From the NCBI GenBank assembly GCA_030427585.1, contig JAUIBW010000016.1, forward strand, positions 50,903 through 114,902: 64,000 nucleotides of DNA. The letters are read 5' to 3'. Below are positions 9,657 through 18,910 of this stretch, in pieces (the first letter of the stretch is position 1; the number at the start of each line of letters is the position of its first letter). This DNA is from Bacteroidia bacterium (lineage in GTDB: Bacteria; Bacteroidota; Bacteroidia; Flavobacteriales; Flavobacteriaceae). The position numbers and the translations under genes are program-made. Under the pieces are notes generated by a model that was given only the letters and a program-made list of their open reading frames with translations, made no database searches and was not told where the DNA came from.

Positions 9657-10898
9657 CTATGCTTCTTTTTCGGTTTCTATATCTATCATATGTGCAACCG
9701 TTTTAATTAATCTATTATGTTTGGTCACAAAAGGGTTTGTTTCATCCCACACATAACCTGCTAAAACTGCACATATTTGTCGTTTAATTTGTGGATTTTC
9801 TGGTCGGTGGAAAAATAACTTTTGAAGATTTCCTGTATACCATTCTTTTACATAAGATGAAAAAACATTAACACCACCTTTGATATACCCAGTATATTCT
9901 TGCTGCCAATCTACAGCTTCATCTTGCAACTCTTTAGTGACAAGTTTTGCTGCCAACAATGCAGATTCGGTAGCAAATGTAACTCCAGAAGAAAACACAG
10001 GGTCTAAAAACTCTGCGCTATTTCCTGTTAAGACATATCCTTTGCCGTACAATTGTTTTACAGATTTTGAATAATTTTTAATTGATATAGGCTCAAACAT
10101 AAAATCAACATCTCTAAAACGCTCATAGAAATAATCCGAACGTTGTAACATTTGTGTTAATTTCTCTGTAGCATTGCCCTTAAATGAATCCAGAAATTCT
10201 GTTGGCCCTACATACCCTATACTGGTAACTCCATTAGAAAAAGGAATCACCCATAACCATGTTTCTGTATCTATCACATCAAATGTGATAAGTGTTCCTT
10301 CTCCCCCTTCGGGTCTATTAATATCTTTAACATGTGTAAAAATCGAAGAGTGTTTTGGCAACTCAGATGGCTGTTCTAAATCCAAAAGTCTGGGTAGCAC
10401 TCTTCCATAACCACTAGAATCTATTACATACTTTGCAGTAATAACACGATGTTTTCCTTCTTTATTTTTTATCGTAGTTTTTGAAATTTCCCCTTCAAAA
10501 TCCACAGCAACAACCTCTTCTTCAAAACAGATATCTACCCCCCTATTAATCAATTCTTTTGTAAGAGCCGAATCAAAATCAGCACGAGGTACCTGCCATG
10601 TCCAATCCCAACCTTCTGTATGTTTTTTACTAAAATCAAAATTACAAACCTTCTCTCCTTTAATAAATCGTGCTCCTGATTTTACTTCGAATTCACATGC
10701 TTTTAGGCAATTTAATAGTCCTACTTCTTCAAAATGATCCATACATCTTGGCAAAAGACTTTCTCCGATCACAAATCTTGGAAAAAGACTCTTTTCAACA
10801 ATTTTCACACTATAACCATTATTATGCAAATAAGAGGCTGCAACACATCCCGAAGGCCCCGCTCCTATTACTAAAACATCAATATTTTCATCATTCAT
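9657..10898 (-). CDS. Flavin-dependent halogenase-like FAD enzyme (flexirubin locus)
   Basis: This 413-residue single-component FAD enzyme shows the three marks of flavin-dependent halogenases: the nucleotide-binding GAGPSG (residues 12-17) with GESLLPR, the W-x-W-x-I-P signature (WLWVIP, 214-219), and FLDPVFSSG (297-305). A lysine in EVKSGARF (K73) is a candidate for the catalytic lysine. Such enzymes chlorinate or brominate electron-rich aromatic rings with FADH2. Next to an aryl polyene locus it most likely halogenates the phenolic head group, since chlorinated flexirubins are known. Related geranylgeranyl-reductase-like enzymes share the fold, so a simple oxidoreductase role is the alternative. 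It is divergent from the ammonia-lyase gene. Confidence 0.82.
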   Translation of the reverse strand: MNDENIDVLVIGAGPSGCVAASYLHNNGYSVKIVEKSLFPRFVIGESLLPRCMDHFEEVGLLNCLKACEFEVKSGARFIKGEKVCNFDFSKKHTEGWDWTWQVPRADFDSALTKELINRGVDICFEEEVVAVDFEGEISKTTIKNKEGKHRVITAKYVIDSSGYGRVLPRLLDLEQPSELPKHSSIFTHVKDINRPEGGEGTLITFDVIDTETWLWVIPFSNGVTSIGYVGPTEFLDSFKGNATEKLTQMLQRSDYFYERFRDVDFMFEPISIKNYSKSVKQLYGKGYVLTGNSAEFLDPVFSSGVTFATESALLAAKLVTKELQDEAVDWQQEYTGYIKGGVNVFSSYVKEWYTGNLQKLFFHRPENPQIKRQICAVLAGYVWDETNPFVTKHNRLIKTVAHMIDIETEKEA

Positions 10899-10942
10899 AG
10901 CACTATTGTACTTATTAATTCCTTAATTATTATAAATTTGCA

Positions 10943-10970
10943 AACCAAAATAACTGTTTTATTTTTGGTT
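10943..10970. promoter_or_regulatory. Inverted repeat in the divergent halogenase/ammonia-lyase promoter region
   Basis: AACCAAAATAA (10943-10953) is mirrored by TTATTTTTGGTT (10959-10970), with one extra T, around the spacer CTGTT. It sits in the 111-base divergent intergenic region, next to a TAAATTTG -7-like sequence at 10933-10940. It could be an operator controlling both directions. Confidence 0.4.
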
Positions 10971-11009
10971 ATTAAAATATTATTCATTAAAATTTTGAGC
11001 AAAATATAG

Positions 11010-12545
11010 ATGCTAACACTAAAAGGGAAAATAGAAATACAGGACTTTTTCAACATTATATTTAAAGAAGAATCGATTGCAATAGACAAAAGTGTTCTAG
11101 CAACTGTAGAAGAAAGTTTTAATTTTTTAAAAGAATTTTCTGAAAATAAAATCATTTACGGTGTAAATACTGGTTTTGGGCCAATGGCGCAATACAAGAT
11201 CAACGACAAAGAAAGAAATCAACTACAATATAATTTAATAAGGAGTCATGCTTCGGGAACAGGAAATACACTTCCTCCTATGTACGTAAAAGCAGCAATG
11301 CTAGCACGTTTAAACACTTTATGCCTGGGGTATTCTGGTGTTCATAAATCTGTTATAGATGTTATGACTTCTTTGATTAATAAAAACATTACACCTCTTA
11401 TTTATGAACATGGTGGTGTTGGTGCTAGTGGAGATTTAGTGCAGCTAGCACATTTAGCCTTAACTCTTATTGGCGAGGGAGAAGTATTTTATAAAGGAGA
11501 ACAAAAAAATACTAAAGAAGTTTTTGAACAGGAAAACATCAACCCCATTACAATTGCTTTACGAGAAGGACTTGGCTTAATGAACGGTACGTCTGTAATG
11601 ACTGGAGTGGGATTAGTAAATACTATTTATACAAGAAGACTATTAAACTGGATGATCACAGCTTCATGTGCAATTAATGAAATTGTAAAAGCATATGATG
11701 ACCATTTATCACAGGAATTAAATCATGCCAAAAAACATGTAGGACAGCAACAAATTGCCAAGCAGATGCGAGAGCATTTAGAAAGTAGTTCTTTAATAAG
11801 AAAAAGAGAAGAATATCTATATACCGATCAAACTGAAGTAACTGTTTTTAAAGAAAAGGTTCAGGAATATTATTCATTACGTTGTGTTCCTCAAATATTA
11901 GGTCCGGTTTTGGATACTTTAAACAATATTGAAAAAATCCTAATAGAAGAAGTTAACTCTGCTAATGATAATCCTATTATAGATGTTAAAGAAAAACATG
12001 TTTATCATGGAGGTAATTTTCATGGGGATTATGTTTCTTTAGAAATGGATAAGTTAAAAATTGTAGTTACCAAATTATCGATGTTGGCAGAACGTCAATT
12101 AAATTACTTATTAAATTCTAAATTAAACGATATACTTCCTCCTTTTGTAAACCTTGCCAAACTAGGTTTAAACTTTGGGATGCAAGGAGTACAATTTACC
12201 GCAACATCGACTACAGCAGAAAACCAAATGCTATCAAACCCCATGTATGTGCATAGTATCCCAAATAACAATGACAATCAAGATATTGTAAGTATGGGAA
12301 CAAATGCTGCCTTGATTACAAAAAAAGTTATAGAAAATGCTTTTGAAGTTGTTGCGATAGAACTCATAACCATTGTTCAGGCAATAGAATATTTAGGTGT
12401 AAAAGATCAAGTTTCTACGAATACAAAAAAGATGTATGATGCCATACGAAATATAGTTCCTATATTTACAGAAGATGTTGTTATGTACCCCTATGTGAAT
12501 CAAGTAAAAGATTTTATTATTAATAATGAAACCATAGAAGCGTGA
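11010..12545 (+). CDS. Tyrosine ammonia-lyase (aromatic amino acid lyase, FjTAL type)
   Basis: This 511-residue aromatic amino acid lyase carries the Ala-Ser-Gly triad (residues 139-141 in GGVGASGDL) that forms the MIO cofactor, with the catalytic Tyr50 in YGVNTGFG. From memory it is strikingly close along its length to the characterised Flavobacterium johnsoniae tyrosine ammonia-lyase, including NLIRSHxSGTG, so the histidine-lyase-like Ser-His pair does not argue against tyrosine as substrate. It would release 4-coumarate, the aromatic starter of flexirubin. It begins the long plus-strand pigment operon and overlaps the next gene by one base. A true histidase would sit with hutU/hutI, which are absent. 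Confidence 0.9.
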   Translation: MLTLKGKIEIQDFFNIIFKEESIAIDKSVLATVEESFNFLKEFSENKIIYGVNTGFGPMAQYKINDKERNQLQYNLIRSHASGTGNTLPPMYVKAAMLARLNTLCLGYSGVHKSVIDVMTSLINKNITPLIYEHGGVGASGDLVQLAHLALTLIGEGEVFYKGEQKNTKEVFEQENINPITIALREGLGLMNGTSVMTGVGLVNTIYTRRLLNWMITASCAINEIVKAYDDHLSQELNHAKKHVGQQQIAKQMREHLESSSLIRKREEYLYTDQTEVTVFKEKVQEYYSLRCVPQILGPVLDTLNNIEKILIEEVNSANDNPIIDVKEKHVYHGGNFHGDYVSLEMDKLKIVVTKLSMLAERQLNYLLNSKLNDILPPFVNLAKLGLNFGMQGVQFTATSTTAENQMLSNPMYVHSIPNNNDNQDIVSMGTNAALITKKVIENAFEVVAIELITIVQAIEYLGVKDQVSTNTKKMYDAIRNIVPIFTEDVVMYPYVNQVKDFIINNETIEA

Positions 12546-13672
12546 TGAAAACTAAACATTTTTTAATTTTTGTAATTTCTCTTTGTTCGCTAGTAGGATC
12601 TGCTCAAGAACTAGCATTAGCAAAATTTGAAGGTAAATTTGGTTATCTTACAAAATCAGGTGATTGGCAAATACCCGCAACATTAGATGTTGCCAAAAAC
12701 TTTTCTGAAGATCTAGCCGCTGCGAAAAAAGGTAAACTATGGGGATTTATAAATAGAAAAGGAGAATGGGTTATCGAACCTGGTTTTGATAAAGTTAAAG
12801 CCTTTAATTCTGGTATAGCTGTCGTTTTAAAAAATAAAGAATGGTTTTATATCAACACCAAAGGAGAGAAAATCCTTACCAATGTGGATTCTGACAAAAT
12901 TTATGATTTTAAAGATGGTTTTGCTATCATACGAAAAGAAGACAACGTAGGCTTTATCAATACCAAGGGAGAAACTACTGTAGCTCCAAAGTTTTCGAAG
13001 GCATTCAATTTTGAAAATGGATATGCTAAAGTAAGAGAGGGTGAAAAATGGGGATTAATAGATCCTTCTGGTAATTATTTTGTAAAAACAACATACGATG
13101 GTGTAAGCAATGTCTACCATAATACAATTGTAGCTACTCAAGGCCTTCGTCATGGGTTAATCATTAACGGAGAATTTAAAGAAGTATCAGGAGCCCAAAA
13201 AATATGGGATTTCTCTATAAATGGAGAATATACTTATGCCAAAAAAAATGATAAAATTGGATTTATCAATAAAAATGGAGAATGGATAATTGAGCCTGTA
13301 TATGATAAAGTAAGAGCTTTTAATAATGGATTAGCACCTGTCTTTAAAGATGGTAAATGGGGATATATTAACGTTAGTGGTGAAATTGTAATTCCTTTAA
13401 AATTTAGAGATGCAGAAATATTTAGTGCCGATGGACTAGCACCCGTTAAATCTAAAAAACTTTGGGGATTTATAAATACCAAAGGAGAACTGGTTATAGA
13501 AGAGAAATATGAAATTACTGCTGGTGGTTTTTCTATTTTCAAAAAAAATGCACAAAAAGGTTTTGTAAACGGCTTAGCAAGAGTTAAACACAAAAAATCC
13601 TGGTGTTATCTAAACACTAAAGGAGAAATACTTAAAAACTTGTGGTTTGAAAATTTAGAATTATTTAATTAA
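12545..13672 (+). CDS. Secreted WG-repeat protein
   Basis: The start codon overlaps the ammonia-lyase stop (TGATG). A signal peptide (MKTKHFLIFVISLCSLVGSAQ) is followed by about seven WG beta repeats of the form KxGKWGFINxKGEWVIEPxFDxVxxFxxGLAxV, filling the whole mature protein of some 355 residues. WG repeats are common in Bacteroidetes envelope proteins and have no established enzymatic role. Translational coupling to the ammonia-lyase gene suggests it is a true member of the pigment operon, perhaps a periplasmic binding or scaffold protein (inference). Confidence 0.85.
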   Translation: MKTKHFLIFVISLCSLVGSAQELALAKFEGKFGYLTKSGDWQIPATLDVAKNFSEDLAAAKKGKLWGFINRKGEWVIEPGFDKVKAFNSGIAVVLKNKEWFYINTKGEKILTNVDSDKIYDFKDGFAIIRKEDNVGFINTKGETTVAPKFSKAFNFENGYAKVREGEKWGLIDPSGNYFVKTTYDGVSNVYHNTIVATQGLRHGLIINGEFKEVSGAQKIWDFSINGEYTYAKKNDKIGFINKNGEWIIEPVYDKVRAFNNGLAPVFKDGKWGYINVSGEIVIPLKFRDAEIFSADGLAPVKSKKLWGFINTKGELVIEEKYEITAGGFSIFKKNAQKGFVNGLARVKHKKSWCYLNTKGEILKNLWFENLELFN

Positions 13673-13683
13673 TACGTATTAAT
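13668..13683. promoter_or_regulatory. Perfect 16-bp palindrome at the WG gene stop
   Basis: ATTAATACGTATTAAT is fully self-complementary and straddles the stop codon of the WG-repeat gene, 45 bases before the fabG-like gene. It could be a binding site for a dimeric regulator or a weak processing site. AT-richness raises the chance of a random occurrence. Confidence 0.35.
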
Positions 13684-13728
13684 CTTTATCTAAAATCGAT
13701 TGAAATAACTATTACATCTTACAAATAA

Positions 13729-14460
13729 ATGAAGTGTGCTTTAATAACAGGTGGCTCGAGGGGAATTGGAAAAGCAATTTGCATACAACTCGCTAAAGAT
13801 ACCGATTATCATATATTAATTAATTATAATAGTAACGAAACTGCTGCAAAGCAAACTCTTACAGAAATAGAAGCCAATGGTGGAACTGCAGAAATTATTC
13901 AATTTAATGTAGTTGATGCTGATCAGGTAAAAACAAAATTAGATGCCTGGCAAGAGGATAATAAAGATGCTATTATTGAAGTCATCATAAATAATGCGGG
14001 AATCACAAAGGATAACCTATTCATGTGGATGACCCAAAATGATTGGCAAAATGTTATTAACACCTCTCTTGATGGTTTTTATAATGTAACAAATCATTTA
14101 ATTCAAAAATTATTACGAAACAGATACGGTAGAATTATAAATATTGCTTCTGTATCTGGAGTTAAGGGAACAGCTGGGCAAACTAATTATTCTGCCGCCA
14201 AAGGCGCTATAATTGGAGCCACAAAAGCTTTGGCACAAGAAATAGCAAAAAGAAATATTACAGTAAATGCTGTTGCTCCGGGGTTTATTAGAACCGACAT
14301 GACCAATGAGTTAGATGAAAAAGAGCTTAAAAAGTTAATTCCTGCCAATAGATTTGGAGAAGCTGAAGAAGTAGCACATATCGTATCGTTTTTAGCCTCC
14401 AAAAAAGCTTCATATATTACAGGTGAAGTAATTAATATAAACGGCGGAATTTACTCGTAA
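13729..14460 (+). CDS. 3-oxoacyl-ACP reductase, FabG-like SDR
   Basis: This 243-residue short-chain dehydrogenase has the cofactor motif TGGSRGIG (residues 7-14), NNAG (88-91), and the catalytic Ser141, Tyr154 and Lys158 (YSAAK). The C-terminal GEVININGG is typical of FabG. In this locus it would reduce the beta-keto group after each polyene extension, using NADPH. Its position just ahead of a ketosynthase and an ACP supports a dedicated pigment role rather than housekeeping fatty acid synthesis. Confidence 0.93.
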   Translation: MKCALITGGSRGIGKAICIQLAKDTDYHILINYNSNETAAKQTLTEIEANGGTAEIIQFNVVDADQVKTKLDAWQEDNKDAIIEVIINNAGITKDNLFMWMTQNDWQNVINTSLDGFYNVTNHLIQKLLRNRYGRIINIASVSGVKGTAGQTNYSAAKGAIIGATKALAQEIAKRNITVNAVAPGFIRTDMTNELDEKELKKLIPANRFGEAEEVAHIVSFLASKKASYITGEVININGGIYS

Positions 14461-14475
14461 ACTAATTCTGAATAT

Positions 14476-15699
14476 ATGAGAAGAGTTGTAATCACAGGAA
14501 TGGGTATATATTCTTGTATTGGTAAAAATCTCGAAGAAGTAAAAACATCATTATACAACGGGACATCTGGAATTGTTTTTGATGAAAAAAGAAAAGAATT
14601 CGGATATCGTTCTTGCTTAACAGGAATGATAGCTGAACCAGAATTAAATAAATTACTTTCCCGAAGACAACGTATTAGTTTAGGACAAGAAGGAACATAT
14701 GCTTATATAGCTACACTCGAAGCTTTAAAAAATGCAAATATTGACCAGTCTTTCCTTGATCAAAATGAAGTCGGTATCCTTTATGGGAATGATAGTACTG
14801 CGCAATCGGTTATTGAATCTGTAGAAAAGATCAGAGAAAAAAAAGATACTACATTAGTAGGTTCAGGAGCCATTTTTAGAGGAATGAACTCTTCTGTAAC
14901 CATGAATCTCTCTACAATTTTTAAGCTTAGAGGAATAAACTTTACTATTAGTGCAGCTTGTGCCAGTGGGTCCCATGCTATCGGAATGGCATATCAGTTT
15001 ATAAAAAGTGGACTACAAGACTGTATCATTTGTGGGGGAGCCCAGGAAATAAATCAGCTTGCCATGGGAAGTTTTGATGGCTTAGGCGTGTTCTCTACAA
15101 ATACAGAACATCCAGAAAAAGCGTCTCGACCATTTGATGTTAACCGTGATGGATTGGTACCAAGTGGAGGATCTGCTACTCTTATTGTAGAAAGTTATGA
15201 ATCAGCAATCAAAAGAGGCGCAACAATTCTTGGAGAAATTATAGGATATGGATTTTCTTCAAATGGTGAACATATTTCTACTCCTAATGTTGATGGCCCA
15301 TCCAGAGCTATGAAAAAGGCACTCCTGGAAGCAGGTATTGAAACATCAGCTATAGATTATGTAAATGCTCATGCAACATCGACTCCTGTTGGAGATGCCA
15401 ATGAAGCAAAAGCTATCTATAATGTTTTTGGAGAAAACGGGCCGTATGTAAGCTCTACAAAATCTATGACAGGGCATGAATGTTGGATGGCAGGAGCTAG
15501 TGAAGTGATCTATTCTATGCTTATGATGCAACATTCTTTTATTGCACCAAACATAAATTTAGAACAGCCAGATGAAGATGCAGCCAAACTAAATTTGGTT
15601 AATAAAACACTAGATAAAAAAATTGATGTATTTTTGTCTAATTCTTTTGGATTTGGGGGAACAAATTCCGCATTAATAATAAAAAAATTTAATAAATAG
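14476..15699 (+). CDS. Beta-ketoacyl-ACP synthase (KAS I/II type), first of the locus
   Basis: A full-length ketosynthase of 407 residues with all three catalytic residues: Cys162 (SAACASGSHAIG), His in VNAHATSTPVGD and His in SMTGHECWMAGASE. It starts 15 bases after the FabG gene and is 3 bases from the ACP gene. It should perform decarboxylative Claisen condensation on ACP-bound chains. In the mature FabB-like style it could act on the dialkylresorcinol fatty acid arm or as a polyene ketosynthase; the sequence does not decide. Confidence 0.92.
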   Translation: MRRVVITGMGIYSCIGKNLEEVKTSLYNGTSGIVFDEKRKEFGYRSCLTGMIAEPELNKLLSRRQRISLGQEGTYAYIATLEALKNANIDQSFLDQNEVGILYGNDSTAQSVIESVEKIREKKDTTLVGSGAIFRGMNSSVTMNLSTIFKLRGINFTISAACASGSHAIGMAYQFIKSGLQDCIICGGAQEINQLAMGSFDGLGVFSTNTEHPEKASRPFDVNRDGLVPSGGSATLIVESYESAIKRGATILGEIIGYGFSSNGEHISTPNVDGPSRAMKKALLEAGIETSAIDYVNAHATSTPVGDANEAKAIYNVFGENGPYVSSTKSMTGHECWMAGASEVIYSMLMMQHSFIAPNINLEQPDEDAAKLNLVNKTLDKKIDVFLSNSFGFGGTNSALIIKKFNK

Positions 15700-15702
15700 A
15701 AT

Positions 15703-15951
15703 ATGGATAAAGAAGTTATTATTGAAAAGATAAACGACTTTCTTATTGATGAGTTTGAAGTAGAAGGAGAAAATATCTCTCCAGAAGCAAACTTAAAAGA
15801 AACTCTTGAGCTAGATAGCTTAGATTTTGTTGATCTTGTAGTAGCTGTAGAATCCAATTTTGGTGTAAAATTAATAGGCGAAGACTTTATAAATGTTGTA
15901 ACACTTCAAAATTTTTACGATCTTATAGAAAATAAAATAAAATCGCTATAA
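15703..15951 (+). CDS. Acyl carrier protein 1
   Basis: This 82-residue acidic four-helix carrier has the phosphopantetheine site at Ser39 (LELDSLDFVDL). It immediately follows the ketosynthase gene. It is probably the carrier for either the aryl polyene chain or the resorcinol acyl chain; a second ACP lies at 26500. The two differ in sequence around the serine, which suggests separate partner enzymes. Confidence 0.93.
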   Translation: MDKEVIIEKINDFLIDEFEVEGENISPEANLKETLELDSLDFVDLVVAVESNFGVKLIGEDFINVVTLQNFYDLIENKIKSL

Positions 15952-15957
15952 ACATAT

Positions 15958-16842
15958 ATGACTACTGAATGGAAAGGAAAGTCCAGAGGTACGGTATTTG
16001 GGTATAAAATATTTGTTTTCTTTATTAAAAAAGTTGGCTTAGGCTCTGCCTATTTTATTTTATACTTTGTTGCTGCATATTTTTGTTTTTTTGCCTTATC
16101 TAGTAGTAAATCCATATATTACTATTTAAATAAGAGACTTAAATACCCTAGATTTAAGAGTATTTTTAAAATATTCCAAAGCTATTATATTTTTGGCCAG
16201 ACTATTATTGACAAAGTAGCCATATCATCAGGCCTTAGAAACAAATTTACGTATGAGTTTGATGGGGTAGAATTCATAAACCAAACTTTAAAAGAAAAAA
16301 AAGGAGGTATTCTTATTAGTGCGCATCTTGGTAATTTTGAGATTGCTGAGCATTTTTTTGGCGAATTAGAAGAAAATGCCGCAATTAGTCTCTTAACCAC
16401 AGACATCGAGCATACTGCAATTAAGAATTATCTTGATAGCGTTACCTCTAAATCAAATATTAAATTTATTTTCATCAAAGAAGATCTTTCCCATATTTTT
16501 CAAATTAATGCTGCTTTGGCCAGAAATGAAATTGTATGCATTACGGGAGACCGTTATTTTGAAGGTTCTAAATATTTAACACAAGATTTATTGGGGCAAG
16601 AAGCCAGGTTCCCTTCTGGGCCTTTTATGCTAGCTTCTAGATTAAAAGTACCTGTACTTTTTGTGTATGTTATGAAAGAAACGAATACACATTACCACCT
16701 TTATGCCAGAAAAGCCAAAGCAAAACATAGGGATGCCAAAGAATTACTAAAAGAATACACGGAAAGCTTACAATGGATGCTAGACAAATATCCATTACAA
16801 TGGTTTAACTATTTCGATTTTTGGAATGTAAATAATAAGTAA
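15958..16842 (+). CDS. LpxL/HtrB-like lysophospholipid acyltransferase
   Basis: A 294-residue inner-membrane acyltransferase of the lipid A late-acyltransferase family. It has an N-terminal membrane segment (VGLGSAYFILYFVAAYFCFFAL) and the HX4E active-site motif in SAHLGNFEIAEHF. The family transfers acyl groups from ACP to a hydroxyl. In flexirubin and aryl polyene loci such a protein is a good candidate for joining the ACP-bound aryl polyene acid to the dialkylresorcinol hydroxyl, giving the flexirubin ester. That role is inferred from context. Confidence 0.87.
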   Translation: MTTEWKGKSRGTVFGYKIFVFFIKKVGLGSAYFILYFVAAYFCFFALSSSKSIYYYLNKRLKYPRFKSIFKIFQSYYIFGQTIIDKVAISSGLRNKFTYEFDGVEFINQTLKEKKGGILISAHLGNFEIAEHFFGELEENAAISLLTTDIEHTAIKNYLDSVTSKSNIKFIFIKEDLSHIFQINAALARNEIVCITGDRYFEGSKYLTQDLLGQEARFPSGPFMLASRLKVPVLFVYVMKETNTHYHLYARKAKAKHRDAKELLKEYTESLQWMLDKYPLQWFNYFDFWNVNNK

Positions 16843-16843
16843 A

Positions 16844-17773
16844 ATGAAACATGTTTTAGTGATCCATTATTCGCAGTCTGGGCAGTTGACAGAAATTGTC
16901 AACAACATAGTTAATCCTATGGATTATTCTGAAGAAATAAAGGTAACCCATCACAAAATCGAAATGGAAAAACCTTACCCTTTTCCATGGGATAGAAAAG
17001 CTTTTTTTGGCGTTTTCCCAGAAGCATTTCTTCAGATACCAGAAAAAATTAAACCAATTCCTTCAGAAATAACAAATCAAAAATATGATGTAGTATTACT
17101 TGGCTATCAAGTCTGGTATCTAACACCTTCTATTCCTATCAATTCTTTTTTAAAGTCAGAAAGTGCAAAAAAAATACTGGATAACACACCTGTGATTACA
17201 GTAATTGGATGTAGAAATATGTGGATTAAGGCACAAGAAAAAATGAAAACCCTTCTAGCATCTTGTAATGCAAAACTGGTAGGAAACATTGTCTTGGCAG
17301 ATAGACATATTAATCACATAAGTGTAATAACCATAAAACACTGGATGTTTAAAGGAAAAAAAAGTCGATTTTTAGGTTTTTTTCCTAAACCAGGGGTTTC
17401 TGACAAAGATATAAAGAATGTAGTGACATTTGCTCCACCTATAAAAGATGCATTGCTCACTAGTGATTTTTCAGGGTTACAAAAAAAATTGGTACAATTA
17501 GGTGCAGTAAAAATTAAACCATTTTTAGTTTTAGTAGACAAGCGAGGCAATATTATATTTTCAAAATTAGCCAACTTAGCTTACAAAAAAGGAAAAACAA
17601 GTAAGACAGGGCGTAAAAATCTCCTTGTTTTTTTTAATTATTACTTGTTATTTGCAATTTGGATTATAGCACCACTAGTTTTTATTGTATTTTTGACTGC
17701 TTATATTTTTATGTATAAAAAAATTAGCAGAGAAAAAAAATATTATTCATCTGTTGATACAAAAAATAATTAA
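16844..17773 (+). CDS. darA: Dialkylresorcinol condensing enzyme DarA
   Basis: The 309-residue protein has a flavodoxin-like N terminus (VIHYSQSGQLTEIVNNI, phosphate loop) and a C-terminal hydrophobic anchor (LLFAIWIIAPLVFIVFLTAYIF). It matches the Bacteroidetes DarA family as I know it and overlaps darB by one base (TAATG). With DarB it forms the 2,5-dialkylresorcinol half of flexirubin; DarA is thought to aromatise the cyclohexanedione-type intermediate. The membrane anchor suggests that this step occurs at the inner face of the inner membrane. The darA-darB pair is the diagnostic part of the locus. Confidence 0.93.
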   Translation: MKHVLVIHYSQSGQLTEIVNNIVNPMDYSEEIKVTHHKIEMEKPYPFPWDRKAFFGVFPEAFLQIPEKIKPIPSEITNQKYDVVLLGYQVWYLTPSIPINSFLKSESAKKILDNTPVITVIGCRNMWIKAQEKMKTLLASCNAKLVGNIVLADRHINHISVITIKHWMFKGKKSRFLGFFPKPGVSDKDIKNVVTFAPPIKDALLTSDFSGLQKKLVQLGAVKIKPFLVLVDKRGNIIFSKLANLAYKKGKTSKTGRKNLLVFFNYYLLFAIWIIAPLVFIVFLTAYIFMYKKISREKKYYSSVDTKNN

Positions 17774-18909
17774 TGAAAGACGTATACATTACCAGAATAT
17801 CAAAGTTTTTACCTAACGATCCAATTGATAATGATCAGATGGAAGAAAGATTAGGCATTATAGATGGAAAAGTATCAAAAGGCCGAAGAATTGTTTTACG
17901 AAATAATCAAATAAAAACCAGATATTATGCAATTGATAATGATGGAAATATAACACACAATAATGCACAGCTTACTAAAGAAGCTATAGAGCTTTTGTGT
18001 GACGAAAGTTTTACTACAGAAAATATTGAATTATTATCTTGTGGTACAGGGAGTCCTGATCAAATACTACCATCACATGCTGCAATGGTTCATGGGTTTT
18101 TAAAAAACGGAAATGTAGAAATTAATTCCCCTTCGGGTGCCTGTTGTTCAGGTATGAGTGCCTTAAAATTTGGTTATCTGGCAATTAAATCAGGTCAAAA
18201 TACTAATGCCGTTTGCACAGGATCTGAACGAGCATCTTCATGGATGAAATCAGATGTTTTTAAAAACGAAATAGAGCATTTAAAAAAACTAGAAGAAACG
18301 CCAATTCTAGCTTTTAATAAAGACTTCTTACGTTGGATGTTATCTGATGGTGCTGGAGCCTTTCTCTTAGAAGATCAACCTAATGGTAACCTTCCTTTAA
18401 AGATTGAATGGATGGATGCTTATTCTTATGCACATGAAATAGAAGCCTGCATGTATGCAGGAGGAGATAAGCTAGAAAATGGGGAACTTAAACCCTGGAG
18501 CGAATACCCATCAGAGGAGTGGGCGCAAAAATCCTTATTTGCAATAAAACAAGATGTTAAATTGTTATCTGAAAATATTCTAACAAAAGCTGTAGAAACC
18601 TTAGTTAAAGTATTTGAAAAACATGATGATATTAAACCAGAAGATATCACCTATTATTTACCACATATTTCTTCATACTATTTTAAAGATGACCTATATG
18701 AAGCCATGAAAAATAGCGGTGTAGAAATACCTTGGGAAAATTGGTTTATCAATTTAAGTAAAGTAGGAAATATTGGTGCTGGTTCTATTTATATTGTGCT
18801 AGAAGAATTAGTAAACACTGGAAAATTAAAAAAAGGAGATAAAATTTTACTTTCTGTACCAGAAAGCTCCCGTTTTTCATATTCGGTTGCGCTTTTAACT
18901 GTTTGCTAA
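17773..18909 (+). CDS. darB: Dialkylresorcinol ketosynthase DarB (KAS III-like)
   Basis: This 378-residue KAS III-like enzyme has the catalytic Cys125 in SGACCSGMSAL, His in YLPHISSYYF and Asn in SKVGNIGAGS. DarB joins two fatty-acid-derived beta-keto thioesters and cyclises them to the ring precursor of dialkylresorcinols. It overlaps darA and is followed directly by two hotdog proteins, giving a tight translationally coupled block. Confidence 0.93.
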   Translation: MKDVYITRISKFLPNDPIDNDQMEERLGIIDGKVSKGRRIVLRNNQIKTRYYAIDNDGNITHNNAQLTKEAIELLCDESFTTENIELLSCGTGSPDQILPSHAAMVHGFLKNGNVEINSPSGACCSGMSALKFGYLAIKSGQNTNAVCTGSERASSWMKSDVFKNEIEHLKKLEETPILAFNKDFLRWMLSDGAGAFLLEDQPNGNLPLKIEWMDAYSYAHEIEACMYAGGDKLENGELKPWSEYPSEEWAQKSLFAIKQDVKLLSENILTKAVETLVKVFEKHDDIKPEDITYYLPHISSYYFKDDLYEAMKNSGVEIPWENWFINLSKVGNIGAGSIYIVLEELVNTGKLKKGDKILLSVPESSRFSYSVALLTVC

Positions 18910-18910
18910 A

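Noticed and set aside
11010..12545. Histidine ammonia-lyase (hutH)
   Set aside because: No other hut genes, the context is flexirubin synthesis, and the protein resembles FjTAL throughout despite the Ser-His pair.
13234..13593. 119-residue minus-strand frame inside the WG-repeat gene
   Set aside because: It is a shadow of repeated coding sequence on the other strand.
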